DNA of 64,000 nucleotides from Bisporella sp. PMI_857 (lineage: Eukaryota > Ascomycota > Leotiomycetes > Helotiales > Helotiaceae), in the NCBI GenBank assembly GCA_021307315.1, contig JAJSPD010000011.1, forward strand, positions 496,001-560,000, given 5' to 3'. The first letter of the stretch is position 1. Each line of letters begins with the position of its first letter. The translations under genes and the position numbers were made by a program. This document shows, piece after piece, positions 10,681-21,359 of this stretch. A model generated the notes under the pieces. The model did no database searches. It worked only from the letters and a program-made list of their open reading frames with translations, and was not told the origin of the DNA.

Positions 10681-10800
10681 AAATTCTAGTTCCATTTATG
10701 CTAAGCTGGCAAGAAACTAAAAACTGTTTGCCGCTTATCAATTTTGTCAAGTCCAGCTTTGACAGATCACATTTGCGTAGGCTTAGAAATAAGCTTTTGC

Positions 10801-11220
10801 TTAAGCCTCGTCGTTTTCTTCTTGATTTCTATGTTTTTCACTCTCTACTAGTCCTTTCTGTTTTTGTTCCGTATCCTTTCCGACGATCTTTTTGATCGTT
10901 GGTCCTTGTAAGCATTCATTAGCGAAGTGTCCAGGCTTTTCGCACTTGAAGCACGTTTTCTCTGTTATAGTTTTGAGCGAGTCGGTAAAGTAAAGAGTAG
11001 CAGAAGTCTTTCCAGCAGGAGTAAAAGATCTGTGTCGGAAGAGATAAGTACCCGAACCAGGGTTCCGTGCAACCGTAGTAGCTACAGCCGAAGTTTTTGG
11101 TGTTGATAAAGGCTTTTCCGCAGTTGGCTCTTCCGTCTTGTAAGTTTTCTTGGTGTAGAATGTGTTTAGCTGAGCGATTCTACGAGTCTCCATGTCAATT
11201 GCTGTCAAAGCGTGTATCAT
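10801..11220 (-). pseudogene. Retroelement Gag C-terminal part with zinc knuckle
   Basis: The 139-codon frame contains CFKCEKPGHFANEC, a CX2CX4HX4C nucleocapsid zinc knuckle typical of LTR-retrotransposon Gag, followed by a Lys/Glu-rich tail. The stretch just upstream on the same strand (11288-11497, and 11230-11290 in another frame) is also Gag-like, so the gene is split by frameshifts. It belongs to the remnant spanning 10681-13497. The knuckle would bind element RNA; this copy cannot be functional. Confidence 0.8.
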
Positions 11221-11663
11221 TTCCGTGAAGTCTCCTTTCTATTGGTGCTTGAAACCTACGGAGGCGAGTCGGAGAGAGTTCGATATCTTAGTCCACATAA
11301 AGGAGAACCATTCCGCTTTGCTTATCTTTCCTTTGGTGGAACGTTTCACTAGCGTGGCTAGCGCTTCCCATCCTCATATCATGAAGCTCGTTCCGTGTTT
11401 CTTCTGTTTCATGCCCGGTCAGATAGTAAGTGGCCAAAAGCTCTAACATCTCTTCTGCGTTGTTGATACTTTCCTTAGATAGGTAAATGTCTTCCAAGTA
11501 TCTCTTGGCCCGTCTTTTGGTTGCTTCTTACACTAAGGCTTTCTGAGAATAAACTGTCGGATAGTGGTCAGAGTTAACCACTAAACGATCCCGGATAAAA
11601 GCTTCTTATTGATAGTAAGTAAAACTATCTCTTTTGCCTAGAGGATCTATCTTTTCCGTTAGC

Positions 11664-11866
11664 TGTCATGGCACGTAGGATAAGAGCAACGGCTCAAAGT
11701 AATACGGGTAAGAATCGAGAATAATAGAACTACAGAACTATGGAGGCAGAGAGGGAAGCATATATACAGGAGCCTGGATCACGTGGCGTTCCGCGTGATC
11801 CCCAATGTGGGTGCCTTACGGGCTGTTAGGCCATATAGGAGCCGTAGGCGCGCCAGCGCCGTGACA
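11664..11866. mobile_element. LTR-like element, 203 bp
   Basis: It starts TGTCATGGCACG and ends GCGCCGTGACA, with a TATATA stretch inside. Flanking 5-mers (TTAGC, CTTTG) do not match, so it may be a recombined or partial insertion. It separates gag pieces on both sides. Confidence 0.5.
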
Positions 11867-11950
11867 CTTTGTGTCCGCCTCTGTTCCGTCCTTTTGTATC
11901 CTGTATTGCTGCGGCAGAGTCAATAGACTCATTGGCGGCCAAAGCGGTTG

Positions 11951-12390
11951 TGTCACGTCGCGTGCTCCCAAGCACACGTTGTAACAACCGGTATGCCCAA
12001 GGTGCGACACGGAGGTCATGGCACGGGATCAGGAGGTTGATGAACAGGGTATGAGGGGTTTCAGAGCCAATACGGAGGAGAGTCGGAGTCGCCTATATAA
12101 AGGGCCAGCTCCTACTCTCTACAGTTGTTCCTCATGTTTTTGTATCCTTCGTAGGTAGACCTATAAGGCAATCACTATCAGCCTATTGTACGCACTCCCA
12201 TATGCCTCTATTCTAGCCCGTGATTCCTTGCGTCGTTACACACGTGACCCATATTAGGCGAGCTCTCCGAGCGCCTCGTGTATATATAGCCTGCTCTCCT
12301 CGAGCTCCTTCTTCCTTCCTCAGCTATAGATTCTCGAATAGTACCACAGCTGCCCTCTGTATCTGTAGATCCACAGCTCGTGCCGTGACA
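11951..12390. mobile_element. Solo LTR (TGTCACG family) with nested LTR
   Basis: It starts TGTCACGTCGCG and ends TGCCGTGACA. A 5-bp target duplication GGTTG lies at 11946-11950 and 12391-12395. Without the nested insertion it is about 174 bp, matching the related copy at 53984-54154. It sits inside the gag remnant. Confidence 0.9.
11980..12240. mobile_element. Solo LTR (TGTAACAAC family) nested in another LTR
   Basis: 261 bp, TGTAACAACCGG to CGTCGTTACA, flanked by a CACGT duplication at 11975-11979 and 12241-12245. It contains a TATATAAAG box near 12096. A related TATATAAAGGCCAGCTCC stretch occurs near 43835. Confidence 0.9.
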
Positions 12391-12806
12391 GGTTGTTAAC
12401 GTGACGATTCGAGTTCCACTTATTGATTCTATAGATTGCAGAAACGTAACGCACTAAATCAGGTCGTATTTGTCTTTGACACAGTGAATGCGTAGATTTT
12501 GCCACATTTGATCCTTTGGCAGCTTTTCCAGCAGTTGTTCCAGCACGTTTTAGTTTGTTTGAAGGTTTTCGGAGTTTTCTAACGAGACTTTAAACTCGTT
12601 CAGACGATCGAAGTATTAGCTCACGGTTTGCTTTGTAGGGTCAAAAATTAGCTTTCGGAAAGATCTCCGAAGTCGATACATGTGTAAAGGGTTCTTAGCT
12701 CGATCAAGCGTCTTGAGCTTTTTTTACATGCCACGCAAGTCGTAATTGTTGAAGAAAGGAGTCAGCTCGTATTTGTATGACGTTTTAACAGAGTTGTAAA
12801 TGATTT

Positions 12807-13007
12807 TCAGTCTTTCAGTCTTTTTTTCATAGCGTCGGCCGCTTTGGTATTCGGGTCTTCGCTTCCCGACACAAATCCCCAGGCTCCTGCAATAGCCAAA
12901 GCTGACATGCCTGTAGCTGAGAATTCAGCGTAGTTTTCGCCATTGAAAATAGCGACCTTTCCGGCTTTCGAGGCGTAGTATTCAGTTGGAACTATAATTG
13001 TTGACAT
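12807..13007 (-). pseudogene. Retroelement Gag N-terminus (Copia-type)
   Basis: The frame starts MSTIIVPTEYYASK and contains FNGENYAEFSATGMSALA, the substrate-like N-terminal Gag motif of Ty1/Copia elements. Beyond its stop, readable Gag continues in neighbouring frames to about 12390 with stops at conserved Trp, Tyr, Gln positions. The preceding leader is interrupted by the solo LTR at 13076-13259. Confidence 0.6.
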
Positions 13008-13075
13008 CTTTAACCAGTAGGTGTGTGGTTGCACGACAGGTTCGATATTCAGGGATAACTTGGCGCTTGCAACGC

Positions 13076-13259
13076 TGTCAGGATTTGAGAATCTAGGTAG
13101 CTGACATGTCCCTGACTAAGTGGGGAACGCTAGCGCGGAAGACTTTTCACACACGCACAGTTCTACAATTTTGTATCATTACACATATAGACAACAATAG
13201 AGAGCCTGAAGGCATCCCCAATTCCTCCTGCATATCATTGTGTATTTCTCGTTCTATCA
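13076..13259 (+). mobile_element. Solo LTR (TGTCAGG family)
   Basis: 184 bp, TGTCAGGATTTGAG to CGTTCTATCA, with target duplication AACGC at 13071-13075 and 13260-13264. It lies 53 bp from an inverted copy of the same LTR (13313-13497), giving a large inverted repeat. A further copy is at 62177-62362. Confidence 0.92.
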
Positions 13260-13312
13260 AACGCGGTAACGGTGAGGTTTGTTGAATATAGCGCAAGTCC
13301 GAGCTCATAACC

Positions 13313-13497
13313 TGACAGAACGAGAAAATACACAATGATAAGCAGGAGGAATTGGGGATGCCTTCAGGCTCTCTATTGTTGTCTATATGTGTAATGATAC
13401 AAAATTGTAGAACTGTGCGTGTGTGAAAAGTCTTCCGCGCTAGCGTTCCCCACTTAGTCAGGGACATGTCAGCTACCTAGATTCTCAAATCCTGACA
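13313..13497 (-). mobile_element. 5' LTR of the gag-bearing remnant
   Basis: This is the reverse complement of the LTR at 13076-13259. Adjacent to its inner end (13312 and below) is GGTTATGAGCTCGG, placed like a primer-binding site, followed by gag. The outer flank (AGCTC) has no partner, consistent with the loss of the other LTR. Confidence 0.75.
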
Positions 13498-13641
13498 AGC
13501 TCGCCGCCGAATCCACTCGAAGTTCCCGTGATGAAAAACACTCGCGAAGCCATCTCGTCAGCCTCTTGAATTGATAAGTCAGAAGAAAGATTCTTGTTTC
13601 GACAAAGGAGGCGGGAGAATATATTAAAGCAAGAAACTTTC

Positions 13642-13810
13642 TGTCGGAATGCATGTAAATAGAATCACGTGAAGAGATGTGGGTCCTTTCAGGCTCTTTG
13701 CGATACATAGCTTGGAACCAACAATGAAGACTTATCCACCAACCTCAACGAGAATACTGGCACTGCGCAGAGACCGCGGTGCTACGTGCCCTCAGGTTAA
13801 GGAATAGGCA
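13642..13810 (+). mobile_element. Degenerate LTR of the TGTTGG family
   Basis: The stretch starting TGTCGGAATGCATGTAAATAG aligns by eye with the solo LTR at 53338-53507 (shared CACGTGAAGAG.TGTGGGTCC and TAGCTT.GAAC). Further on (CACTGCGCAGAGACCGCGGTG) it aligns with the LTR at 48306-48536. The ends are too diverged to place exactly. Confidence 0.45.
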
Positions 13811-14221
13811 ATTACTACAACCCGGGTACTCCAATGCTTTCAATACGTGAATACTTCGCCATGGGAATATGTCGACATATGACTGGTACTGCCATCGGAG
13901 ATAGGAGATACGGTTTCAGAACATACTTCGTATCTCCGCCGATACAGATATACGCTTTTCCCCTGTCGTGATTGGGGCCTTAGCATACGCGTATCTGGGG
14001 AAGAAAGGGACCGCATGCTTTCCGAAAAACCTTACTAAAATATCACGGAGTAAATGAAGATGCCGCCCCGCTCACAAGGCATTGAATAATGTGACGTACT
14101 TCCTTCAACTAGAGACTGGTCAATCAACTATAAGTTAATCTCTGCCAATTTTCGACGTCAATCACTTCATCCTGCCGCTTCATCCTGTACTTCATATTTT
14201 ACAGTTCCAAAGACCGCCGTC
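13811..14221. other. Upstream region of the SDR gene
   Basis: No coding sequence is seen. It presumably holds the SDR promoter; no clear TATA box close to the start codon. Confidence 0.4.
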
Positions 14222-15320
14222 ATGGCATCTCGATTACAAGGCAGTGTCCTCATCACCGGCGCAAACGGTGGCCTTGGCAGCGCCTTCGTCTCCAACTTTG
14301 TCAAATCAATATACGGTAGCCGATACCGCGGCCTCTACCTAGTACGCAAACCCTCCACGGCCCATGATCTCAATTCTATCCTAGAATCAGCCCCAGCTTC
14401 GCATGTATCAGAAACCCTTTCTATGGACCTCTCTAGCTTGCAAAGCATTCGCGACCTTGCGGCTAACATCAACACTCGTGTCGCAAATGGGACCCTGGAG
14501 CCCCTACGAGCGGTGGTTCTGAATGCCGCGTTCCAAGAGGCTCATGCGGGGACGTTAACGGCGAAGACGTTTACGGAAGACGGATACGAAGCTCATTTTG
14601 GAGTTAATTACTTGGCAAATTTTTTATTTACCCTATTGACGTTACGAAGTGTGGACAAAGAGCACGGGAGGATTATTTTGGTGTCGAGTGTGGTGCATGA
14701 TGTACATGACAAGGGTAATTCAACGGTGGGCGCGTTTGATAAGGAGGAGTATCAGACTGTTTTTAAGGAAACAGAGGCGCTGGCCAAAGGTATCGAGTAT
14801 ACCGACGATGGATTCAAAGCAGGGGTGAGACGGTACGGCGCAAGCAAGACTTTACTTGTTATGTTTATGTGAGAAGTGTCCCTCTTTACCTATTCCTATC
14901 TGCTAATAAAAATATAGGTTTGAGCTCCAACGCTGCCTCAATGCCGATCAAGCGCTTTCTGGCATCTCTGTCCTGGCTGTCGACCCCGGGCTTATGGGGG
15001 GTACTAAGCTTACTCGGAATAGCTCGATGTTTATTAGAGTTATCTCCCAGGTCGCCCTTCTATTTCAAGATATCGTAGTCTGGTTCAGACCGAATGGCTC
15101 ACTACGTTCGCCGAAGAAATCGGGAGCGGATTTGCTACGAGGAGCATTCGACGAGAAGGAGCTGGGCGAGTATCCAAAGGCTGTATATTTGAATGGGAGT
15201 GAACATAAAGTGGCCGGAAAGGAGGCGAGGGATGAGGAGAAGCAGCGCAAACTTTGGATAGAGAGTTTAAAGCTCGCGGGGGTCAAGGAGGGGGATACGG
15301 TATTGAAGAACTGGAATTGA
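14222..15320 (+). CDS. Short-chain dehydrogenase/reductase (two exons)
   Basis: Exon 1 is 14222-14868 and exon 2 is 14918-15320, joined across a 49-nt intron with GTGAGA donor, a TGCTAAT branch-like site and ATATAG acceptor. The spliced coding length is 1050 nt (349 residues). The product has the classical SDR cofactor motif TGANGGLG near residues 13-20, an NAAF in place of NAG, a catalytic Ser in ILVSSVVHD and the YGASK active site near residue 206, which spans to within a few codons of the splice junction. The second exon continues FELQRCLNADQALSGISVL and DPGLMGG, the usual post-catalytic segment. It would reduce or oxidise a carbonyl/alcohol with NAD(P)H; the substrate cannot be told. The gene appears intact and resembles single SDRs of fungal secondary metabolism, but there is no cluster around it. 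Confidence 0.9.
14869..14917 (+). other. Intron of the SDR gene
   Basis: GTGAGA...TGCTAAT...ATATAG, 49 nt; its removal joins two frames into a continuous SDR domain. Confidence 0.85.
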
Positions 15321-16489
15321 GCATGGGGAGCGGCCGTACTGTATAATGGTATTCCGATAACGGTCTTTCGAGAAGAAACTCCTTTGAGACATAGCAACGC
15401 GTTGCCGTTTTAGTTCAGATATTGGAATTAGAGGCGTAATGGATCGATGGCGTCAGCAGAATTAATTTATAATATTGATATTCCTTGTTTCTAATAAGGT
15501 CCTACAACAATAAACGATTATAAGTTTACTTTGATCATTATAGTAAAACTTGTATAACAATATCTTTCATTTTATATTACACCTGTCCATACCCGCTGTC
15601 AGGTTCCGTACTGGTATATGTAGTAGGATAAGCTTTCTGACATGCGACGTCGGATATTGTACCTTTTTGGCCCGCTTAGTGCTGTGGTAAAGCTTATCAA
15701 CCTTGGCATCTGACACCCGCTTCCAAGCAAATTCTATTTATCAAAATGTTTAGAGTGTGCTCTAGTAAGTCGAATCTCAAACATTGTTTGGGAAATACTA
15801 GGTCAGCAGAAGGGACGACTATACTTCTATAGCTAGAGTAGGGTACGTTTGAATAAAGATTAATTAGTATGGAAATCAAGTACATTCATGAGGGAAGTAT
15901 GCTGCTATTAATGGTCTGGTCGTGACTTCATTTACTTTTCGATTCCCCCTCTCTTAGATTTGACAACACTACCCAATGGATAACGCTTGGAAAGAGTGTT
16001 TGCCGAGTATTCTTGAGGCTTATATCTTAATTGCGTCAATTATACCCAGGTATCACTTAGCCAAAACTTAGTCCCGGCTGATGCTGCTCGCTGAATAGGG
16101 GAGGACAGGACATTTGAAGCAAAGGAACGTCTAAAGTCAAGTATCGCTGTAAATAATAGTAGAATTGCCTCAAAAATTCGCTGCTAATTTCCTAAACCTG
16201 ACACCTTTCCTTGCCGAAGCTCATCCAGTCTCATTGGGGGGCCCGCTGAATCTGCCTTGTATCACACGGATTGGGGTTATAGAGCCAGCTTTGAGAGGGA
16301 GTGGCTTTATTAGAAGCCTAAGAGAGTTAGTTATATCCTTAAGTATAGGAATCTATTATCTTGCAAATTGTAGTAATTGCCGCAAACACCATCTTGTAGG
16401 TTGCTCCAAGACCTGCCTCCCACTGCTCGTAACAGTACTATCAGATAGCCGCTTGCGCAGGTAATAGGATCCTATCTTGACCGCCGCGC
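15321..16489. other. AT-rich intergenic stretch
   Basis: Apart from the 119-bp LTR-like element at 15597-15715 I see no gene. Short frames here lack family motifs. Confidence 0.5.
15597..15715. mobile_element. Short LTR-like element, 119 bp (copy 1)
   Basis: TGTCAGGTTCCG to GGCATCTGACA with a CCCGC target duplication at 15592-15596 and 15716-15720. It differs from the copy at 47998-48116 at a single base by eye. It could be a solo LTR of a very small (TRIM-size) element or a MITE with a 5-bp duplication. Confidence 0.85.
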
Positions 16490-16720
16490 GTATTTACCAA
16501 GCCATCCGAATTTCTAGTCCTATTCTTTGCCCGAAGGACTGACTAGCGTAGGCTATAGTGCTTGACATGATATATTCGTGCTGCTGTCGCTGGAGTCTCG
16601 TCCTTTGCCTCGGTCTTGTAGGAGCCACAAACGTGCTTCATTAAAGGCCCTGTCGTAATCTGCCTTCGCCACATGGGGCCATAGTAATTCTTCATTTTGT
16701 AACAAGTGGCAGTAAGAAGG
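16490..16720 (-). pseudogene. Decayed pogo-type transposase N-terminal fragment
   Basis: Two minus-strand frames together read WLLQD and then AKDETPATAARIYHVKHYSL, resembling the psq-type helix-turn-helix at the start of fungal pogo transposases (a motif like ATAARIFHVKPSTL). No DDE part is seen near it. Weak, short match. Confidence 0.35.
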
Positions 16721-17551
16721 GTGGTGGCAGAATTGATTTTTGCATACATACAAATTTGGGTGGGGTAAAAAATGAAGTGCAACACTTCGCAACAATCGAC
16801 TGTAAGCGGGACGTCTTACAAAGGAGAGGCCTAGCTATTATCTCTAGCGCATCTCAAAGAAATCGGGTCGTTGGGCTAGATACTTTGCGCTGCTGTTGGA
16901 TACTAAACCACGGCGCAACCATTGCACCGTTTACTGCGGGAGGAGCGAACTCAATGTACCGAAACTTGAGCGTTGATTAGTGATCTGGAAATTAACCCTT
17001 CTACTAGCCTGAACGCTATTAGTCCTGAAGCCTGCCCTGCTCCGGAATAACTGCGATTGGATTGGTCACTCCCAGATCTAAAACGGAGACGTATAATGTC
17101 CTGTAATTAAGTGAAGCGAATGCGACATTAGGAGTGCCGGAAGCGATGGGCAGATCCCGGCACTTTCAAGACTCGAAAATAAACTTTTGGCTAGTTTCGG
17201 AGTTAACTTTAGCTAGCCTCTGTGCTAGTTAAGTCCGATATTCGTACGTTTACATGTATTAGCATTCCTCTTCAGATTGGAAACGATATAGCTAATTACA
17301 GCATTCTTTCACGCATAGTGGATACGGGGCAGAATCCTGCTATCGGATGACTGCCCCTCCGAGCGCGAATGGCAGGACTGCGACATAATATCGAGGATAT
17401 ATATAGTGAGGTCGCCGGCCGCTCAGACCTTGTTGCGAGCCATCATCAGAACAATCATCAGTTCTACAATTTCAAGGACAAGCTCCTCATCACTCAGTTT
17501 CAAACTCCGATTGATCTCGCATGAAATAAGCGCATACCGCCAATACGAAAA
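16721..17551. other. Upstream region of the alcohol dehydrogenase gene
   Basis: No coding sequence recognised. A TATATATAG stretch at about 17397-17406, some 150 bp before the start codon, is a plausible core promoter. Confidence 0.4.
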
Positions 17552-18625
17552 ATGACAGCACCACCACAAACCTACAAGGCCGCTGTTTTCGAAAGTCGTA
17601 ACACGCCTCTCGTCATCAAGGACATACCCATTAAGGCTCCTAGCCCTGGCGAGATTCTCGTGAAGGTCATCGCCTCGGGAATTTGCCACTCTGATGCAAC
17701 CGTTCAGACCGGAGCATTTGGAAACAGCTTCCCCATCGTTCCAGGGTATGTATAACACTTCGCCTTGGTATTGGTAAATTACTGACTCCTAAATTGGCAT
17801 GAGATCATAGGCTCGGTAGCCGCTATTGGCGATGGAGAGAAAAAGTGGAAGGTCGGAAACAGAGTCGGAGGTGCATGGCATGGTGGCCACGATTCTCTCT
17901 GCAAACAATGTCAACGCGGCCAGTTCCAAATGTGCCAGAATGCAGCGGTCAACGGTGTCACCAAGGATGGGGGATATGCGGAGTATGTTCTCCTAAGATC
18001 AGAAGCTGTCGTTAAGGTCCCAACAGACGTCAACCCTGTTGAATACGCACCGATCCTCTGCGCTGGCGTCACTGTCTTCAACTCTATCAGAAAGCTCCAG
18101 ATTGTCCCCGGTGATCTCGTTGCAGTCCAAGGTCTTGGAGGATTGGGGCATTTGGCTGTGCAATACGCGAATAAGATGGGTTACCGAGTCGCCGCTCTAA
18201 GCTCAGGAGATGAGAAGCGCGAATTCGCACAAAAGCTCGGAGCGCATGATTACATCAACACTTCAAAGGTTGACGCCTCCAAGAAGTTAATGGATATGGG
18301 CGGTGCTTCCCTCATTATATGCACGGCACCGAACCCGAAGTCCATTGGCCTTTTGACTGCTGGTTTGGAGCCGGGTGGCAAGCTCTTAGTGTTGGCTCCT
18401 TGCGGAGCAGTCGAGATTAACTCCCTTGATTTAATTAGTAAGGCGATTTCTGTGAGTGGATTCCCTAGTGGCCATGCTTTAGATAGTGAGGAGGCTATTG
18501 CTTTCACACAGCTGCATAATATTAGATGTATGGTCGAGAAGTTCCCTCTTAGAGATGCGCGAAAGGCTTTCGATCATATGTTGAGCGGAGATGCTAGATT
18601 CAGAAGTGTGATAATCATGGAATAG
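17552..18625 (+). CDS. Zinc-dependent alcohol dehydrogenase (MDR family)
   Basis: Exon 1 is 17552-17745 and exon 2 is 17797-18625 if a 51-nt intron is removed; 1023 nt, 340 residues. Exon 1 ends in IVPG and exon 2 begins HEIIGSVAA, restoring the conserved GHE. GICHSD carries the first catalytic-zinc ligand. The structural zinc site is CKQCQRGQFQMC, with Asp where the first of four Cys usually stands. GLGGLGHLAVQ is the NAD(P)-binding Rossmann motif. The length is that of yeast-type ADHs. The intron has a normal GTATGT donor, but the only acceptor that keeps the frame ends in TTG (17794-17796) instead of AG. Without splicing the protein stops at 17755. So the gene is either spliced non-canonically or has recently lost function. 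The rest of the coding sequence is intact. Confidence 0.85.
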
Positions 18626-18705
18626 ATGCTGTCAATTCTTACATACTGTACCAAAAACAGTCTTGTGTATAGACCCATAATGTTTTGGTCTGAAAACCCC
18701 TGTAA

Positions 18706-19686
18706 TCAGATCTTTGACGCATAAGGATCAGCATTCTCGTACAGTAACGCATTATCATCTCCCATCGTTACCCCCATCCTCCCCTTATGAGACCTATACT
18801 TCCCCCGACTAGCATCCACAATTGGACTTCTCCAGATCGTCTTTCCTTCCTTGTCCTGAAAAGGGAAAGTGGTAGCAGCTATGGCGCTATTAGCTTTAAA
18901 GATCCCCTCTCAGATCTCCTAAATAACATACAAAGACTAGTAGGATGACTATTGCCGTAAATACTTTCCCACTTTCCCGCGGGCACGTCGTAAGTCTCAT
19001 GCGTAATACTCAAATAGCTCAATCCTCCCTTCTTGATCTCCCGATTCCACCAGTCCCAGCCATCGCGATGAACTTTGGAGTGTGCAAAAGCATGCACATC
19101 GAAGGCAGAACGGAAGTAGAATGTGGTAAGTATTTCAGAGCGCGTGGACCGGGAGGTGGCATTTAACCAGACGGAGCCACCGAGGAAGCCGTAGCTAGCG
19201 GCACTGGCCTCGAGATCAGATTGCATAGAGGCAAAGTAGGCAGCGATTTCACGAGCGCCGGGCGCAAGCAAGCCCATGGGACTTATCATGCTTTAGTTTC
19301 AGGACCTTTAAAGGACTCAATGACCTACTGGTTATTACGATTTGTGAGTAGAAGAACACAAACGCCTTGAGCCTTTGGTGGGGAAGCAGGGTCGGCGCTA
19401 GAGGGGGCAATGCGGTAAATTTCCCGGTAATAACACCTTTCATATAGGTATTTTCCAGAAGCCCGTAAGTCATCAAAACGTTTTGAGAGGACCGCCACAG
19501 AAGGATACTAACGGCTGGTACCATGGCGTATAGAGGCTTGATTGGGAGCAGGGCAAGTACCGCTTGAATTGCGGCACCGAGGAGGAGCCATGTCGTAATA
19601 GTGAATTGATCACGTACGACAACTGCTTTCGTCACATCACGCCCACTGACCATTTCAGATCTTGGCTTTTGATTTTGAGCGTCCAT
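18706..19686 (-). pseudogene. DUF4188-type (monooxygenase-like) protein, broken
   Basis: The start MDAQNQKPRSE at 19686 is followed by two hydrophobic segments (WLLLGAAIQAVLALLPI and YAMVPAVSILLW). Then comes MKGVITGKFTALPP, the usual opening of DUF4188 domains. A second frame (18879-19289) carries GLLAPGAREIAAYF, YGFLGGSVWLNAT, HRDGWDWWNREIK and HETYDVPAGKWESIY, the core of the family. A third frame gives FKANSAIAATTFPFQ and ends at the TGA at 18706-18708. The pieces do not join with one simple intron, and in the third frame two positions expected to be Trp read TAG and TGA. The gene is therefore a decayed copy of a fungal DUF4188 protein of unknown function. Confidence 0.65.
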
Positions 19687-19746
19687 TATGGTACCGATAT
19701 AGGTTGGGAGTCGATGGATTCGAGCTTGGATTGCGAGAAAAAACAA

Positions 19747-20756
19747 GCGTTAAATGGTATAGAGGAATGAGACTTTGAGGTTCGAAGCAGCACAAGGGTC
19801 AGGTTAGGTATATGTATTATATATCAGGTACGCTTCTATCTTTGAATCATCTCGGGAAGTCAGACATTCAATTAGCGCGTCAACTGAGGGGGGTTCGTAT
19901 GCGGGGTCGCTTAACGGGTTGCATCAGCAATTTTGCCTCCGGTTGGTGGGTGTGGTCTTCCTAAATTGATAGCACGCCACCTTTTTGCAGTAACTTGACC
20001 TTTCAAGGGCGATATATGCAATATTATCACAGCTTCTCCCGATTGCAGCAATGCATTTGATGCTGGTTCCTGTGGTCATAGACACTGCCATGTCATGTCT
20101 TCGGCAATCAGTCGAAAGGAGAGCGTTTGGCATCATGCTTGTCAACATATTTTAATGCTGCATTTACCGAGACAGTCGGTCTATGTACCCAGCAATCGTA
20201 TCAGTGACTGATGTGCTTGATTCTAACCATTTTCACGTCTCGCAATAAGACAGCTCTACTAGCTTTGTAAGCCTCGGAGCAATTGCTTTATAATTACTCA
20301 ACTTAGATGTACGATTTATTGTGGGCCACTTTCACGACAACTGTGATAAGACTGATTAAAATATCAGAAGCCGCGGCTAGAATTTGCGGCGTAACAATCA
20401 AGCCGTTGATCATTCGCCCCCGCATCCGCATTCGCATTCGCTTGCACTGAACGAAAAGCTAAGTTACGCGTTTCAACCTGATTTTTGAGTTAACTTAGAT
20501 AAAATGACTAGATAATAGGAAATATCGCTTTAAATAATCTCTATAACGAGTGATGGCCTTTACCCTAACCAGAATCTCTCGGACTAACCTACCTAACCTC
20601 CTTTGCGGCCACCCATATCGGCTACAAGAGTAGGCTAACTTTATTCTTTGTTCGCAGTCCCACTGTCTTCAAGCTATGGGGGGCAGTGAGTAAGACGCTC
20701 GAAGTAGGCCAACCTCTTGCCGTTACGCCTCGTGGCAAGAGGCACCACCAAGTGCT
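19747..20756. other. Intergenic, no gene recognised
   Basis: No supported coding sequence. A 9-bp perfect inverted repeat (CCTCTTGCC and GGCAAGAGG, 20712-20742) lies just before the LTR. Confidence 0.45.
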
Positions 20757-21099
20757 TGTAACAGCCAGAGTCGGTTAAGGATGGTTTACAGCAGGCCACA
20801 ATCGGTTTAAGGAAGGTTTACAGCATGACAGTTAGAGTCGGCTAGGGATGGTTTAAGGCAAGCACAGGTCGGTTTAAGTCGGCTACAGGCTTCTTTAGAG
20901 AAGTGCCGACTTCTAAAAGATACAGCACTGTTGAGCATTATCAGGGGATATAAAGAACAGCTAGAGCTTTTTGGAGAAGGGCAAGCTTGAGTTTCTCCTG
21001 TTAGGCGTACAAGAATACTTTTGATATCAATACATCGCTGCTGCAACTACACCTCACCTGTTATATTGCAATCCCTCCTGCTGCCCTCTCTCTGTTACA
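20757..21099 (+). mobile_element. LTR of the TGTAACAG family, 343 bp
   Basis: Ends are perfect 8-bp inverted repeats, TGTAACAG and CTGTTACA. A GGATATAAAGAAC box near 20945 suggests the plus orientation. Its flanks (GTGCT, CTTAG) are not duplications, so it probably is one LTR of a larger, decayed element. Related copies: 48748-49120 and 61219-61529. Confidence 0.8.
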
Positions 21100-21359
21100 C
21101 TTAGGAACTCTCCCAGCGGCGTCTGACATCCAAATACCATGCATTCCAAACGAGTTTTGCTTAGACGCTCAAGCTGGCCATGTTGAGATCGCTGGGGGAG
21201 GTCGATATATTCGTACGCCTTATGCGGAAGAGCAAATTCTAGTAGCAGCAGGCGCTGAACATAGATCAATGTGGATAAGTGAGAAGTATAATCCTTGGGC
21301 CGCCGGAAAGTCGAACCATCCTCGATCATAAGAACTAGCCCGCCCCACCTCACTGATCC
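21100..21359 (-). mobile_element. Possible internal sequence of a decayed retroelement
   Basis: A minus-strand frame (LPHKAYEYIDLPQRSQHG and TRLECMVFGCQTPLGE) looks protein-like and abuts the LTR at 20757-21099. I cannot assign it to a specific gag or pol domain. Confidence 0.3.

Larger units (their letters stand above)
10681..13497 (-). mobile_element. Nested LTR-retrotransposon remnant (gag to protease start)
   Basis: On the minus strand an LTR at 13497-13313 is followed at once by GGTTATGAGC, placed like a primer-binding site, then a leader and a gag gene starting at 13007. Gag-like coding continues in pieces to about 10690, where the sequence reads CDLSKLDLTKLISGKQFL, resembling the start of the protease region; the rest of pol and the second LTR are missing. 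The element is interrupted by a same-family solo LTR (13076-13259), by another solo LTR (11951-12390, itself interrupted) and by a further LTR (11664-11866). Several stops fit C-to-T changes (CAG or CAA to TAG or TAA). The N-terminal part resembles Copia-type Gag; a composite of two element types is possible. Confidence 0.7.
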
